A stretch of DNA of 64,000 nucleotides from Rugamonas sp045984285 (GTDB lineage Bacteria > Pseudomonadota > Gammaproteobacteria > Burkholderiales > Burkholderiaceae_D). Positions 40,362 to 49,301 of the stretch are shown here, piece by piece. Position numbers and translations under genes: made by a program. How positions within the stretch are numbered: position 1 is the first letter of the stretch; each line of letters starts with the position of its first letter. Below the pieces are notes generated by a model. It made no database searches, had not been told where the DNA came from, and saw nothing but the letters and a program-made list of their open reading frames with translations. The stretch is taken from contig NZ_JBJQIK030000010.1 of the NCBI RefSeq assembly GCF_045984285.3, positions 1 through 64,000 of the forward strand, written 5' to 3'.

Positions 40362-42920
40362 TCACCGTATAGCAGCGTGCTGGCTACCTCCCTCCATGAA
40401 TCGCTTCAGGTAGGGCGCGGTGCGGCTTTCATGGTGCTTCGCCACCACCGCCGGCGGCCCCGCAACGACCACCGTGCCGCCCTCTTCGCCCGCGCCGGGC
40501 CCGATATCGATCACCCAGTCGCTGGCCGCCACCACCCGCATGTCGTGCTCGACGAGGATCACCGTATTGCCCGCATCGACCAGCGTTTGCAGCTGCACGA
40601 CCAGCTTTTCCACGTCCGCCGGATGCAGCCCGGTCGTGGGTTCATCGAGCACATACAGCATGCGTCCCCGCGCCGCGCGCTGCAGTTCGGTGGCGAGCTT
40701 GATGCGTTGCGCCTCGCCGCCGGACAGTTCGGTGGCAGGCTGGCCGAGCCGCAGATAGCCAAGGCCTACTTCGCGCAGCACATCGAGCGACCGATGCAGC
40801 GCCGGCTCGTCCGCGAAGAACGCCCAGGCCGCATCCACCGTCATGTCCAGCACCTGCGCCACATTGCGCTCGCGGTACGTCACTTCCAGCGTTTTTGCGT
40901 TGTAGCGCGCGCCCTGGCAAACCGGGCACGGCGCATACACGCTGGGCAGGAACAGCAGCTCCACCATCACCGATCCCTCGCCTTCGCAGTTCTCGCAGCG
41001 GCCCTTGGCCACATTGAAGGAGAAGCGGCCTGCATCGTATTTGCGCGAGCGGGCCAGTTTGGTGGCCGCGAACAGCTTGCGCACATGGTCGAACAGGCCA
41101 GTGTAGGTGGCAAGGTTGGAGCGCGGCGTGCGGCCGATCGGCTTCTGGTCCACGCGCACCAGGCGGCGCATGCCTTCCAGCCCGCCCGTAATGCGGCCTT
41201 CCAGCGTGGATGGCTCGCTTTGTTCGAGTTCTTCGCCCTCTTCCGCTTCGTCCGGCGCCTCGTGTCCCAGCGCCTGCGATACCAGTTCCACCAGCACTTG
41301 GCTGACGAGGCTCGACTTGCCGGAGCCGGACACGCCGGTCACGCTGGTCAGCACCCCCAGCGGGAAATCGGCGTCCAGCTTGCTGAGGTTATTGCGGGTG
41401 ATGCCGCGCAGCGTCAGCCAGCCTTGCGGCGCACGCGGTTCGCGCGGCGCGGGCGGCGAGTCGGCGTACAGGTAGCGCCGCGTTACCGATGGCTTCACCG
41501 ACTTCAGGCCCGCAGGCTCGCCGCTGTACAGCACCTGCCCGCCCATCTCGCCCGCCGCCGGGCCCACATCCACGATCCAGTCCGCATGCCGCACCACGTC
41601 CAGCGAATGCTCCACCACGAACAGGGAATTGCCCGATGCCTTGAGCCGGTCCATCGCCCGCAGCAGCGCCACCGTATCTGCCGGATGCAGGCCCGCCGAC
41701 GGCTCATCCAGCACGTACACCACGCCGAACAGGTTGGAGCGCACCTGCGTCGCCAGCCGCAAACGCTGCAGCTCTCCGGGCGACAGCGTGGGCGTGCTGC
41801 GGTCCAGCGTCAGGTAGCCAAGCCCCAGGTCGAGCAGCACTTCCAGCCGCCCGCACACGTCCTGCGCGATGCGCTGGGTGACGATCAGCTTTTCCGGATG
41901 CGCCGCGGCCTCCTTCGCGTTGCGCTTCGCCGTGCCGGCCGCGAAGGGCTGCATCAGCTGCGCCAGCCGCTTGAGCGGCAGGCGCGACAGCTCGGTGATG
42001 TCCATGCCCGCAAAGCGCACCGACAGCGATTCCGCGCGCAGCCGCTTGCCGCGGCACACCGGGCATTCCGTGCTCACCATATATTTCGACACACGCTTCT
42101 TCATCGACGCGCTTTCGGTGGCCGAGAAAGTCTGCAGCACGTATTTGCGCGCGCCGGTGAAGGTGCCCTGGTAGCTCGGCGTTTCCTTGCGCTTCAGCGC
42201 GCGCCGCGTTTCCTCCGGCGTAAAGCCGGCATACACCGGCACCGTGGGCTGCTCGTCGGTGAACAGGATCCAGTCGCGGTCTTTCTTCGGCAGCTCGCGC
42301 CACGGCGTATCCACGTCGTAGCCCAGCGTGACGAGAATGTCGCGCAGGTTCTGGCCATGCCATGCGGTGGGCCAGGCGGCGACCGCGCGTTCGCGGATGG
42401 TCAGGCTGTCATCCGGCACCATCGAACGCTCAGTCACCTCATAGACGCGGCCCAGGCCGTGGCATTCGGTGCAGGCGCCTTCCGGCGTATTGGGCGAAAA
42501 GGATTCGGCATACAGCAGCTCCTGGCCGCGCGGATAATCGCCGGCCCGCGAATACAGCATGCGCAGGGAATTGGACAAGGTGGTGACGCTGCCGACCGAA
42601 GAACGCGTGGTGGGCGTGCCACGCTGCTGCTGCAGCGCCACGGCGGGCGGCAGGCCGTCGATTTCGTCCACCTGCGGCACCGGCATCTGGTGGAACAGGC
42701 GCCGCGCGTACGGCGACACCGATTCGAGATAGCGCCGCTGCGCCTCCGCATACAAGGTGCCGAAAGCCAGCGAGGATTTGCCGGAACCGGAAACGCCGGT
42801 GAAGACCACCAGCGCATCGCGCGGGATCTCCAGGTCCACGTTCTTGAGATTGTGTTCGCGCGCGCCCCGAACCCGGACCTTGCCGCTTGCCTGCCTGTCA
42901 TGATCATGTCGTCCGCGCAT
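40362..42920 (-). CDS. UvrA-like ABC ATPase (UvrA2 type)
   Basis: 852 residues, about 90 shorter than housekeeping UvrA. It has two ATPase halves: Walker A GVSGSGKSSLAF and GVSGSGKSSLVS, signatures LSPGELQR and LSGGEAQRIKLA, Walker B VLDEPSAGL and VLDEPTTGL. Zinc motifs are CTECHGLGR...CPVCRGKR and CENCEGEGS...CPVCQGAR. The reduced length suggests loss of the UvrB-binding segment, as in UvrA2/DrrC proteins tied to DNA-damage tolerance or drug resistance. The first signature reads SPGE rather than SGGE. It lies between a secreted hydrolase (12-base gap) and fdsGB (15-base gap). Confidence 0.88.
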   Translation of the reverse strand: MRGRHDHDRQASGKVRVRGAREHNLKNVDLEIPRDALVVFTGVSGSGKSSLAFGTLYAEAQRRYLESVSPYARRLFHQMPVPQVDEIDGLPPAVALQQQRGTPTTRSSVGSVTTLSNSLRMLYSRAGDYPRGQELLYAESFSPNTPEGACTECHGLGRVYEVTERSMVPDDSLTIRERAVAAWPTAWHGQNLRDILVTLGYDVDTPWRELPKKDRDWILFTDEQPTVPVYAGFTPEETRRALKRKETPSYQGTFTGARKYVLQTFSATESASMKKRVSKYMVSTECPVCRGKRLRAESLSVRFAGMDITELSRLPLKRLAQLMQPFAAGTAKRNAKEAAAHPEKLIVTQRIAQDVCGRLEVLLDLGLGYLTLDRSTPTLSPGELQRLRLATQVRSNLFGVVYVLDEPSAGLHPADTVALLRAMDRLKASGNSLFVVEHSLDVVRHADWIVDVGPAAGEMGGQVLYSGEPAGLKSVKPSVTRRYLYADSPPAPREPRAPQGWLTLRGITRNNLSKLDADFPLGVLTSVTGVSGSGKSSLVSQVLVELVSQALGHEAPDEAEEGEELEQSEPSTLEGRITGGLEGMRRLVRVDQKPIGRTPRSNLATYTGLFDHVRKLFAATKLARSRKYDAGRFSFNVAKGRCENCEGEGSVMVELLFLPSVYAPCPVCQGARYNAKTLEVTYRERNVAQVLDMTVDAAWAFFADEPALHRSLDVLREVGLGYLRLGQPATELSGGEAQRIKLATELQRAARGRMLYVLDEPTTGLHPADVEKLVVQLQTLVDAGNTVILVEHDMRVVAASDWVIDIGPGAGEEGGTVVVAGPPAVVAKHHESRTAPYLKRFMEGGSQHAAIR

Positions 42921-42932
42921 GGGACGATGATA

Positions 42933-44138
42933 TCAGCGGCCTCCCGTCGCGAGCGCACCGCTGTCCGGCCACACCACGTTGTTGTCCACCGTATAGAGCT
43001 TGCATGGCGCCTTGCTCGCCGCCTGGCAGGCCGCCAGCGCGCGCATATCGGGCGATTCGCCCTCTTCCGCCCAGCCCCAGGAGCCGCTGGCGGACACGGC
43101 GAAGGCGCGCGGCGTTTCGCGTTTCAGGAAGTCGCGGTACTGCTCGCGGCCCTGCTCCGGCAGATAAGGCACGGCCGCCACGTCATCCAGCCGCGCGTAG
43201 TTGCTCGGCGGCTGGGCTGGAGGATCGGCCAGCGCCACCGTTTCGCGGATGGGCATGCCGAGCTTGAACAGGAAGCGCTCCACTTCAGGCACCCATACCT
43301 GCTGGCCGTCGCGGCTGCCCAGCATGGTGTGCGCGTCGTTCTTGAACGGGCCGTAGGCCACCAGCTCGGCCTTGCCGCCGTTGGCGCTGAAGGCGCCGTA
43401 CATGCGGCTCACCAGTTCGGGGCCGAAGTAGCTGTCGTTGGCGCCGTACATCCACAGGGTGGCGATCCTGTTCTTGCGGCCATATTCGCCGAAGGCTTCC
43501 ACCAGCGCGGACTGCCAGTCGCAGCTGCCGCCGTGCATTTTCAGGCCGCCCGCAAAATTCATCACGCCGCGCACGCCCGGCAGCTCGCGCGTGCTCAATG
43601 CCATGCTGGCAAGGCCGCCGTAGGACTGGCCTGCGATCACGATGCGTTCGCCGTCGATCCACTTCTGCCGGCGCGCGAATTGCACCACGTCGGCGATGTC
43701 GCTGGCCTGGGTATAGCCGTTGGCCGTCATATTGCAGCCGTAATCGATGTACTTGCCGGAAGACTGGGCGAAACCGGTGCGCATCGGCACCAGCACCGCA
43801 TAGCCGCGCCGAACGAACTGCGTGGCCATATAGACAAAACGGTCGCGCTGCTGCAGCTTGGGATTGCCTGGCGCCTTGCCGTGGTTAATGATGAGCAGCG
43901 GGAAGGGTCCGTCGCCATCCGGCTTGTACAGGGTGGTTTCCAGCGAAATGGTCTGGCTGGCGCCGGCGGGAATGGTGATGACCTGTTCGTTCAGCCGCGC
44001 GTCCAGCGGCAGCGCCTGCGCCTGGGCGGCGCAAGCCAGCGCTGCGGCAACGGCGAACTGGCGGAGTCGGCGGGAGAAGGTATTGATGATACACCTCGGA
44101 ACTATTTGCGACAGGCAACGTTCCGATTCTGGTGTCAA
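42933..44138 (-). CDS. Secreted alpha/beta hydrolase (dienelactone hydrolase-like)
   Basis: About 401 residues. A signal peptide (LRQFAVAAALACAAQAQA) precedes an alpha/beta hydrolase with LLIINHGKAPGNP, nucleophile motif GQSYGG, acid region YGANDSYFG and His in KNDAHTML. This looks like the DLH/prolyl-peptidase-like superfamily. The start is uncertain: the only good frame start is a TTG at 44138, about 21 codons before the signal core, and AGG near 44098 points to a non-standard ATC start instead. Substrate unknown. Upstream of uvrA-like on the same strand. Confidence 0.75.
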   Translation of the reverse strand: MTPESERCLSQIVPRCIINTFSRRLRQFAVAAALACAAQAQALPLDARLNEQVITIPAGASQTISLETTLYKPDGDGPFPLLIINHGKAPGNPKLQQRDRFVYMATQFVRRGYAVLVPMRTGFAQSSGKYIDYGCNMTANGYTQASDIADVVQFARRQKWIDGERIVIAGQSYGGLASMALSTRELPGVRGVMNFAGGLKMHGGSCDWQSALVEAFGEYGRKNRIATLWMYGANDSYFGPELVSRMYGAFSANGGKAELVAYGPFKNDAHTMLGSRDGQQVWVPEVERFLFKLGMPIRETVALADPPAQPPSNYARLDDVAAVPYLPEQGREQYRDFLKRETPRAFAVSASGSWGWAEEGESPDMRALAACQAASKAPCKLYTVDNNVVWPDSGALATGGR

Positions 44139-44261
44139 TCATCAAGTATTGCAATCCCAAAATATTAATGCTGATAAATATCTAACGGATGAGCTGTTGC
44201 GTCCGCGCACATCGCACAGGCAGCGCGTGCATGCCGGACGGCAACGCGCTACACTAGCCCC

Positions 44262-44594
44262 ATGACTCTCTCTGCCCTTTCCAGCGGCCTGTCCGCATTG
44301 CAGTCCAACCAGCAGGCGCTGGGCGTGGAAGCGCATAATGTTGCCAACCTGAATACGCAGGGATTCTCGCCGCAGCAGGCGAACTTCCAGGAAGCCAGCC
44401 CGGCCGGTTCGGGAGTCACGCTGTCCGTGGAGGGCCGTGCCGCCGCAGCGGCCGACAGCAGCACGCCGTCCGGCACAGACCTGGCGTCGTCAACCACCAA
44501 TGCGCTGGTCTACAAGGCAGGCTTCAATCTGGCGGCCGAAGTGGTGCAGGCGGCCGACGAACGCATCGGCACCCTGCTCGACATCAAGGCTTGA
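44262..44594 (+). CDS. Orphan short flagellar rod/hook-like protein
   Basis: 110 residues. The N-terminal rod motif (LSSGLSALQSNQQALGVEAHNVANLNTQGFSPQQANF) and the C-terminal coiled tail (YKAGFNLAAEVVQAADERIGTLLDIKA) are those of FlgC/FlgE-type axial proteins. The middle is only a short Ala/Ser/Thr linker, so all surface domains are missing. No flagellar genes are nearby. It may be a remnant or an accessory part of a flagellum encoded elsewhere. Its end overlaps the convergent PhyH gene by 11 bases. Confidence 0.75.
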   Translation: MTLSALSSGLSALQSNQQALGVEAHNVANLNTQGFSPQQANFQEASPAGSGVTLSVEGRAAAAADSSTPSGTDLASSTTNALVYKAGFNLAAEVVQAADERIGTLLDIKA

Positions 44595-45399
44595 CGCCCA
44601 TCAGCAGGCCTTCGATGGCGTGGCCCTGCTCTACCGTTTCCAGTTTGTCCACGACGCGGCAGGCCAGATGCCGCCGCACTTCTTCGTCCAGCGCTTCGTA
44701 ATAGGCCCGGCTCAGCTGCAGGTCGTGCTTATCCGCATTGGTGCCGTCCGGCGCGTCCACGCCCAGCACGAACACGGGCCGCGATTTCATCGACAGGTTC
44801 GCCGTGCCGCGGTGGATGGTGAGCGCCGAACGGGCCGAGATGTCGCCCATGCGTGCGAGCTTGCGCTGGCGCAGCCCTTCGTAGCGCGGGTGCAGCTCCG
44901 GCGGCGGGAACATGGGATGGGCGCCCTCCCAGGTATCCCACTGGGTGCCGGGCGCAATCTCGAACGGGCCCATGTCCTCGGTCACATCGACGGTGGTGAT
45001 ATTGAAGGCCAGCGAATTGAGGCGGCGGCCGGTCACGGTCTGCGGCGGCGCGGCGAAATCGCGGTGCCAGGGCTGCATCATGGCGCCCGGTCCGGGCACG
45101 TCAAAGCCTGCTTCCACGATCTTGTAGTCAGGGCCGAGAATCGCCGCACACACGGCGCATACCCAGGGATGGGTGATGATGTCGCGGAAGCCGCGCAGGC
45201 GTTCCGGATGAATTTCCACGTAGTATCGGTTCGGTCCCCGCTCCAGCGCACCGCCGGGCGTGCGCCGCGCTTCATCGAACAGCGTGCCGATGTCGGCGCC
45301 CAGCGCTTCCACCCACTCGCGCGAAAACGCTCCCTTGCAGGCGATGAAGCCATCGCCATACAGCCCGCCCATGATGGCGGCCGTATCGAACTGATCCAT
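44584..45399 (-). CDS. Phytanoyl-CoA dioxygenase (PhyH) family protein
   Basis: 271 residues, Fe(II)/2-oxoglutarate oxygenase fold. Metal site HxD in QPWHRDFAAPP (about residue 115) with the distal His in TIHRGTANLSMKSRPVF and the 2-oxoglutarate Arg shortly after. The family hydroxylates fatty acyl chains, amino acids or secondary metabolites; the substrate here is open. GGAGG precedes the ATG, next to a strong hairpin that separates it from the upstream PEP-CTERM gene. Confidence 0.85.
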   Translation of the reverse strand: MDQFDTAAIMGGLYGDGFIACKGAFSREWVEALGADIGTLFDEARRTPGGALERGPNRYYVEIHPERLRGFRDIITHPWVCAVCAAILGPDYKIVEAGFDVPGPGAMMQPWHRDFAAPPQTVTGRRLNSLAFNITTVDVTEDMGPFEIAPGTQWDTWEGAHPMFPPPELHPRYEGLRQRKLARMGDISARSALTIHRGTANLSMKSRPVFVLGVDAPDGTNADKHDLQLSRAYYEALDEEVRRHLACRVVDKLETVEQGHAIEGLLMGVKP

Positions 45400-45409
45400 A
45401 CTTCCTCCA

Positions 45410-45437
45410 CGCCGGGCCGCAGAAAGGCGGCCCGGCG
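45410..45437 (-). terminator. Strong GC hairpin after the PEP-CTERM gene
   Basis: Perfect 11-bp stem CGCCGGGCCGC/GCGGCCCGGCG with a six-base loop, nine bases after the stop at 45447. No T-run follows on the minus strand, so it may stabilise the mRNA end or pause polymerase rather than act as a full intrinsic terminator. Confidence 0.5.
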
Positions 45438-45446
45438 CTTACTCTA

Positions 45447-46082
45447 TCAGGACTTCTTTTGGCGGCGCGCCGCGAAGCCCAGCATGCCGAGACCGGCCAG
45501 CAGCATGCCGTAGGTCTCGGGTTCCGGTACCGGCACGACATTCACGTCGCGGCCGAACACGGTGAGGTTGGAGAAGCCTGGATTGTTTCCGTTATTGCCT
45601 GTGAACCAGTCGATTTTCCAGGTGCCGTTCACGGTGGCGCCCGCGCCGATGATCTCGTCATCGAAGAGGAAGGCGCCGGCGCCGTTGCCCGCATGCACAG
45701 CGAACACGAGGTCCAGCTTCAGGCCTTGCGAACCGGTATTCGTCACCGACCACACGCCATCGGTGTCCGAACCGGCAGTACGCGCGAAGCTGAACTCCAG
45801 CCCGTTGCTGCCGGAGAAGCCGGAACCGTTGTCCAGCTTGCCGACCAGGGACCAGGCGCCGCTGCCGTAGGCATCGAAGGCGGTGCCGAAGCCATCGGTA
45901 TTGCCTTGCGGCCCTGCGTGCGGATTCCAGGCCGATGCGAAGACGAAGGCATCGGAGTTCTCTCCATTCAGCGTCACGTCGTCAACGGAGGTGTTGCCGA
46001 TATCGGTGCCGCCAGCTGCTTGCGCGCTTGCTGCCAGGATAAGGGTGGCTGCGGTCAATGCTGCTTTGTATGCGAACTTCAC
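45447..46082 (-). CDS. PEP-CTERM sorted surface protein
   Basis: 211 residues. N-terminal signal peptide (TAATLILAASAQA), a beta-rich body with Gly/Asn/Asp, and the C-terminal sorting signal VPEPETYGMLLAGLGMLGFAARRQKK: the PEP motif, a hydrophobic helix and a basic end. The exosortase/PEP-CTERM system cuts and exports such proteins, often with an exopolysaccharide. The start is GTG at 46082 with AAGGAG upstream; an out-of-frame ATG lies between. No exosortase gene is in the window. Confidence 0.9.
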   Translation of the reverse strand: MKFAYKAALTAATLILAASAQAAGGTDIGNTSVDDVTLNGENSDAFVFASAWNPHAGPQGNTDGFGTAFDAYGSGAWSLVGKLDNGSGFSGSNGLEFSFARTAGSDTDGVWSVTNTGSQGLKLDLVFAVHAGNGAGAFLFDDEIIGAGATVNGTWKIDWFTGNNGNNPGFSNLTVFGRDVNVVPVPEPETYGMLLAGLGMLGFAARRQKKS

Positions 46083-46179
46083 TGTGCATCTCCTTGAGAG
46101 TAGTAGTGGTTGTGGGAACTGCAGAGTCAATATATGACTACTGTCGAGTCCGTACGCGCACGCTACCTTCAGGAAATCT

Positions 46180-46602
46180 TCAGTGGAGGGCGGGACAGAG
46201 ATGCAGGTTGGGACGGGGCCGCGTGACCGGGCTGCACGCGTATTGCTGGTAGCGCCGCAGCGGTTCGCGCAGCACGTAGTCGAAGCAGCGCTGGCGGTCC
46301 AGCAGCTCGACGCCCCAGGCCAGCAGGGCCATGGTCCGCGTACCGGTGCAGCCGGGAAGATGGCGCACCGAACGCGCGACCTGGAAGCCGTTCAGGTAGG
46401 CCAGGTCGAGGCTCACCACAATCACGGAAGGTTCGAAGCGGCGCGCCTTCTGCAAGGCCGTCAGGCCGTCGCCGGCGCATTCCACTTCGAAGCCCGATGC
46501 GCTGAACAGGCCCGCCAGATCGCTGCCCGTACGCGCATTGCTGCAGGCGACAAGGATGCGCTTGCCGGGGAAGACGAAGGTATTGTTCGGTGCATCATTC
46601 AT
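46180..46602 (-). CDS. Degenerate receiver-domain protein
   Basis: 140 residues. Receiver fold with the Asp in VIVVSLDLAYLNGFQ retained, but the acidic pair usually after the first strand is replaced (RILVACSNARTG) and the conserved Lys is Arg (VLREPLRR). Such changes normally abolish Mg2+-dependent phosphorylation, so this may be a phosphorylation-independent adaptor. No output domain. Ends in a Pro/His-rich tail. Divergent from the phosphoribosyltransferase. Confidence 0.75.
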   Translation of the reverse strand: MNDAPNNTFVFPGKRILVACSNARTGSDLAGLFSASGFEVECAGDGLTALQKARRFEPSVIVVSLDLAYLNGFQVARSVRHLPGCTGTRTMALLAWGVELLDRQRCFDYVLREPLRRYQQYACSPVTRPRPNLHLCPALH

Positions 46603-46719
46603 CGCTGTTCTCCTGGGCGGTCATTTCATTCTTGCACGCGCCCGGCGGGACGTCGTAGGAGAAGCGCTTGTGCCGCAGTCGGAAAACCGCGTGGCGCGGA
46701 CTTGCGCTATGCTCGTTCA

Positions 46720-47355
46720 ATGAACGCGATCGAGCTTCCCTTCCACGACCGGCTGCAGGCTGCAGAGCTGCTGGCTGAACGACTGCTGCACCTGCGCGCC
46801 ACGCACCCGCTGGTGCTGGCGATACCGCGCGGCGCCGTGCCGATGGCGGCGCTGATTGCCGAGCGCCTGCAAGGCGAACTCGACGTGGTTCTGGTGCGGA
46901 AAATTCCTTCGGCCATCGACCCCGAACTGGCGGTGGGCGCAGTGGACGAGCACGGCAACCGCGAGCTCGCATCCTACTTCCACCGCACGCGGACCAGCAT
47001 GGAATGGGTGGAAGCGCAGACACGGGAACAGCTTGAACTGATGCGCCGCCGCCGCGCGGCATATGGCCGGCCGCAAGCCGCGCATGCCGCCGGACGCACC
47101 GTGATCGTGGTCGATGACGGGCTGGCGACCGGCTCCACCATGGCGGCGGCCCTGCGCATGCTGCGTGCCCAGCAGCCGCAGCGGCTGGTGGCCGCCGTGC
47201 CGGTGGCCTCGCATGATGCACTGGAGCTGATAGCGCCGCTGGCCGATGAGGTGCAGTGCCTCGCCACGCCGATGCATTTCGTATCGGTGAGCCGGCACTA
47301 CGAGCAGTTCCCGCAGGTGGAAGAAAGCGAAGTGATTGCGCTGCTGGCGCGTTAG
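46720..47355 (+). CDS. Phosphoribosyltransferase domain protein
   Basis: 211 residues. The PRPP loop VIVVDDGLATGSTMAAAL lies near residue 128, and the N-terminal part LVLAIPRGAVPMAALIAERL...LVRKI matches stand-alone type I PRTase proteins of unknown nucleotide. It may salvage a base or regulate by PRPP binding. The frame is open from 46183 but the ATG at 46720 starts the domain properly. Its stop overlaps the convergent ZIP gene by four bases. Confidence 0.83.
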   Translation: MNAIELPFHDRLQAAELLAERLLHLRATHPLVLAIPRGAVPMAALIAERLQGELDVVLVRKIPSAIDPELAVGAVDEHGNRELASYFHRTRTSMEWVEAQTREQLELMRRRRAAYGRPQAAHAAGRTVIVVDDGLATGSTMAAALRMLRAQQPQRLVAAVPVASHDALELIAPLADEVQCLATPMHFVSVSRHYEQFPQVEESEVIALLAR

Positions 47356-48236
47356 GCCAGCGCCGTATCGAGCACCATCATCACGATGAAGCCGGCCACC
47401 ACGGCGCAGGAAGCGCTGGTGCAGTTGCCCTTGCGGTGCGCTTCCGGAATCACGTCGTGGCTGATGACGAACAGCATGGCCCCCGCTGCCAGTGCAAGGC
47501 CCCAGGGCAGCAGTTCCCGCACATATTCGATCAGCACGGCGCCCGCCACTGCGGCCACCGGCTCGATCAGGCCGGACGCCACGCCCAGCAGGCAGGCAAA
47601 CACGCGGCCATAGCCCACGGTGCGCAGCGCCAGCGCCACCACCAGCCCCTCCGGCACGTCCTGCACGGAAATGCCGGTGGCCAGGCTGTGGGCCTTGGCC
47701 AGGTCCACGCCCGCATAGGCCACGCCGATGGCCAGCCCTTCCGGCAGGTTGTGGATGGCGACCGCGGCCACGAACAGCCAGGCGCGCTTGATGGAATCGC
47801 TGCGTTCGGAATCGATATTGGCCAGCACCGCCTCGTGCCGCGCCACGCGGTCGAGCAGCAGCACCAGTCCCATGCCGAGCAGAATGCCTGCCCCCACGGT
47901 AGCACTGGCTTCAAAGGGCCCCGCGCCCCCGCCCTTGCTGGCCGCGATGGCAGGCAAAACCAGGGAGAACGCAGTCGCCGCCAGCATCACGCCTGCCCCG
48001 AAGCCGAGGAAGGCGTCATAGGTGCGCTGCGAAAAATTCTGGGAAAGCAGCACGGGCAAGGTGCCCAGCGCCGTAGCGAGGGCGGCCGTTGCGCCGCCCA
48101 GCAAGGCCCCATGTACCCGTGCATCGAAGGCTGCCACGCCGCTCGCGACATCGTGCATCAGCGCCAGTGCGCCGCCGAGGCAGATGGCCGCGCCCAGTGC
48201 ATAACGCCATGAAGGGAGCGAACGCAGCAACTGCAT
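47352..48236 (-). CDS. ZIP family divalent metal transporter
   Basis: 294 residues, about eight membrane segments. The ZIP metal path is visible in AAVAIHNLPEGLAIGVAYAG (segment 4: HN-PEG) and SVQDVPEGLVVALAL (segment 5), with HDVIPEAHRKGN near the C-terminus. Takes up Zn2+, Fe2+ or Mn2+. It begins three bases after the manganese catalase stop, so it is probably co-translated with it and may provide Mn2+ (inference). Confidence 0.9.
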   Translation of the reverse strand: MQLLRSLPSWRYALGAAICLGGALALMHDVASGVAAFDARVHGALLGGATAALATALGTLPVLLSQNFSQRTYDAFLGFGAGVMLAATAFSLVLPAIAASKGGGAGPFEASATVGAGILLGMGLVLLLDRVARHEAVLANIDSERSDSIKRAWLFVAAVAIHNLPEGLAIGVAYAGVDLAKAHSLATGISVQDVPEGLVVALALRTVGYGRVFACLLGVASGLIEPVAAVAGAVLIEYVRELLPWGLALAAGAMLFVISHDVIPEAHRKGNCTSASCAVVAGFIVMMVLDTALA

Positions 48237-48239
48237 GCT

Positions 48240-49181
48240 TTAATGCACCGTACCTGGTTGTGGCGGCTGCTTGCCGGTGGCCGAAGCACCCGGCGTCATG
48301 GCCGCCGTTTCCGCCGACATACCCAGCTCGGCGCCAGTCATCGGATCGACGGATGGATCGGACATGGTGCGCGCCGCCATCGCGTTCAGCAGTTCAGCAT
48401 CGTCGGCATCCAGCTGCACCGAGGCTTCGCCGCTGCCGCCATCCACGCCCATCTGCTGGTCGCGGTCGCTGACCGTCTGCCACTTGTCGCCGCTGTTCCA
48501 GGAACCGTTGAGCTCCGGACCGCCTTGCGACATATTGAAGTAGACGCTGGCGAATTCCGGACGGCCCGCCAGTTTGCCCGGAGGGAAGTTCGGCGCGATG
48601 GAATACAGCGCCTTCTCGAAGGACTTCTGGTGCGCGATTTCCCGCGTCATCAGGAAGCCCAGCGCTTCCTTCACGCCCGGATCGTCGGTCAGGTTGATCA
48701 GGCGTTCATAGACGATCTTGGCGCGCGCTTCGGCCGCGATGTTCGAGCGCAGGTCGGCAGTGGGTTCGCCTATGGTGTCGATATAGGCGGCGGTCCATGG
48801 CACACCGGCCGAGTTGGTCAGCGGCGAGCCCGCGCCATACAGCACCTGGGTGATATGGCTGTCGTTGCCGGCGCCGGTAATGGCGCGGTACATCTCGCCT
48901 TCCTGGTCCACGCCTTCCGCCAGGCGGCCCTTGGCGCCCTTGTTCAGCATGACGACGATATTGCCGATCACCTCCAGGTGGCTCAGCTCTTCCGTAGCGA
49001 TATCGAACAGCATATCGCGGCGGCCTGGATCATCTTCGCTGACGGCCTGGGTAAAGTAGCGCATGGCGGCAGCCAATTCGCCTTGCGGCCCCCCGAACTG
49101 CTCCAGCATCAGGTTCGCCAGTCCCGGATTGGGCTCGCTGACGCGGACCGTGTATTGCAATCGCTTATTGTGTGCAAACAT
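48240..49181 (-). CDS. Manganese catalase
   Basis: 313 residues. The four-helix dimanganese core is visible: MRYFTQAV, ATEELSHLEVIG (Glu and His ligands), AEARAKIVYERL and TREIAHQKSFEKAL (second Glu/His set). The start MFAHNKRLQYTVRVSEP matches the family. It breaks down H2O2 without heme. Of two adjacent ATGs, 49181 is six bases from GGAGG and starts like relatives. An acidic C-terminal tail of about 60 residues is longer than in the shortest members. Coupled to a ZIP transporter. Confidence 0.93.
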   Translation of the reverse strand: MFAHNKRLQYTVRVSEPNPGLANLMLEQFGGPQGELAAAMRYFTQAVSEDDPGRRDMLFDIATEELSHLEVIGNIVVMLNKGAKGRLAEGVDQEGEMYRAITGAGNDSHITQVLYGAGSPLTNSAGVPWTAAYIDTIGEPTADLRSNIAAEARAKIVYERLINLTDDPGVKEALGFLMTREIAHQKSFEKALYSIAPNFPPGKLAGRPEFASVYFNMSQGGPELNGSWNSGDKWQTVSDRDQQMGVDGGSGEASVQLDADDAELLNAMAARTMSDPSVDPMTGAELGMSAETAAMTPGASATGKQPPQPGTVH

Positions 49182-49301
49182 CATTCCCCTCCTTCACGTT
49201 TAATGAAAGTGAGCGTCCATGATGGCTCGTGCAGCAAGCTGCGCCTATAGGATGGACGGCGCGGCCCGTGTAGGAATTGGCCAGCACCGTTTGCAACACA
49301 C

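Noticed and set aside
39840..44168. 1442-codon open frame on the plus strand
   Set aside because: Antisense shadow of the uvrA-like, hydrolase and fdsGB genes. The peptide is His/Arg/Gln/Ala-rich with no domain, as expected for high-GC complement frames.
45410..45437. Riboswitch or thermometer before the PhyH gene
   Set aside because: A single GC-rich hairpin ends before the ribosome site with no alternative pairing seen; better explained as the end of the upstream gene.
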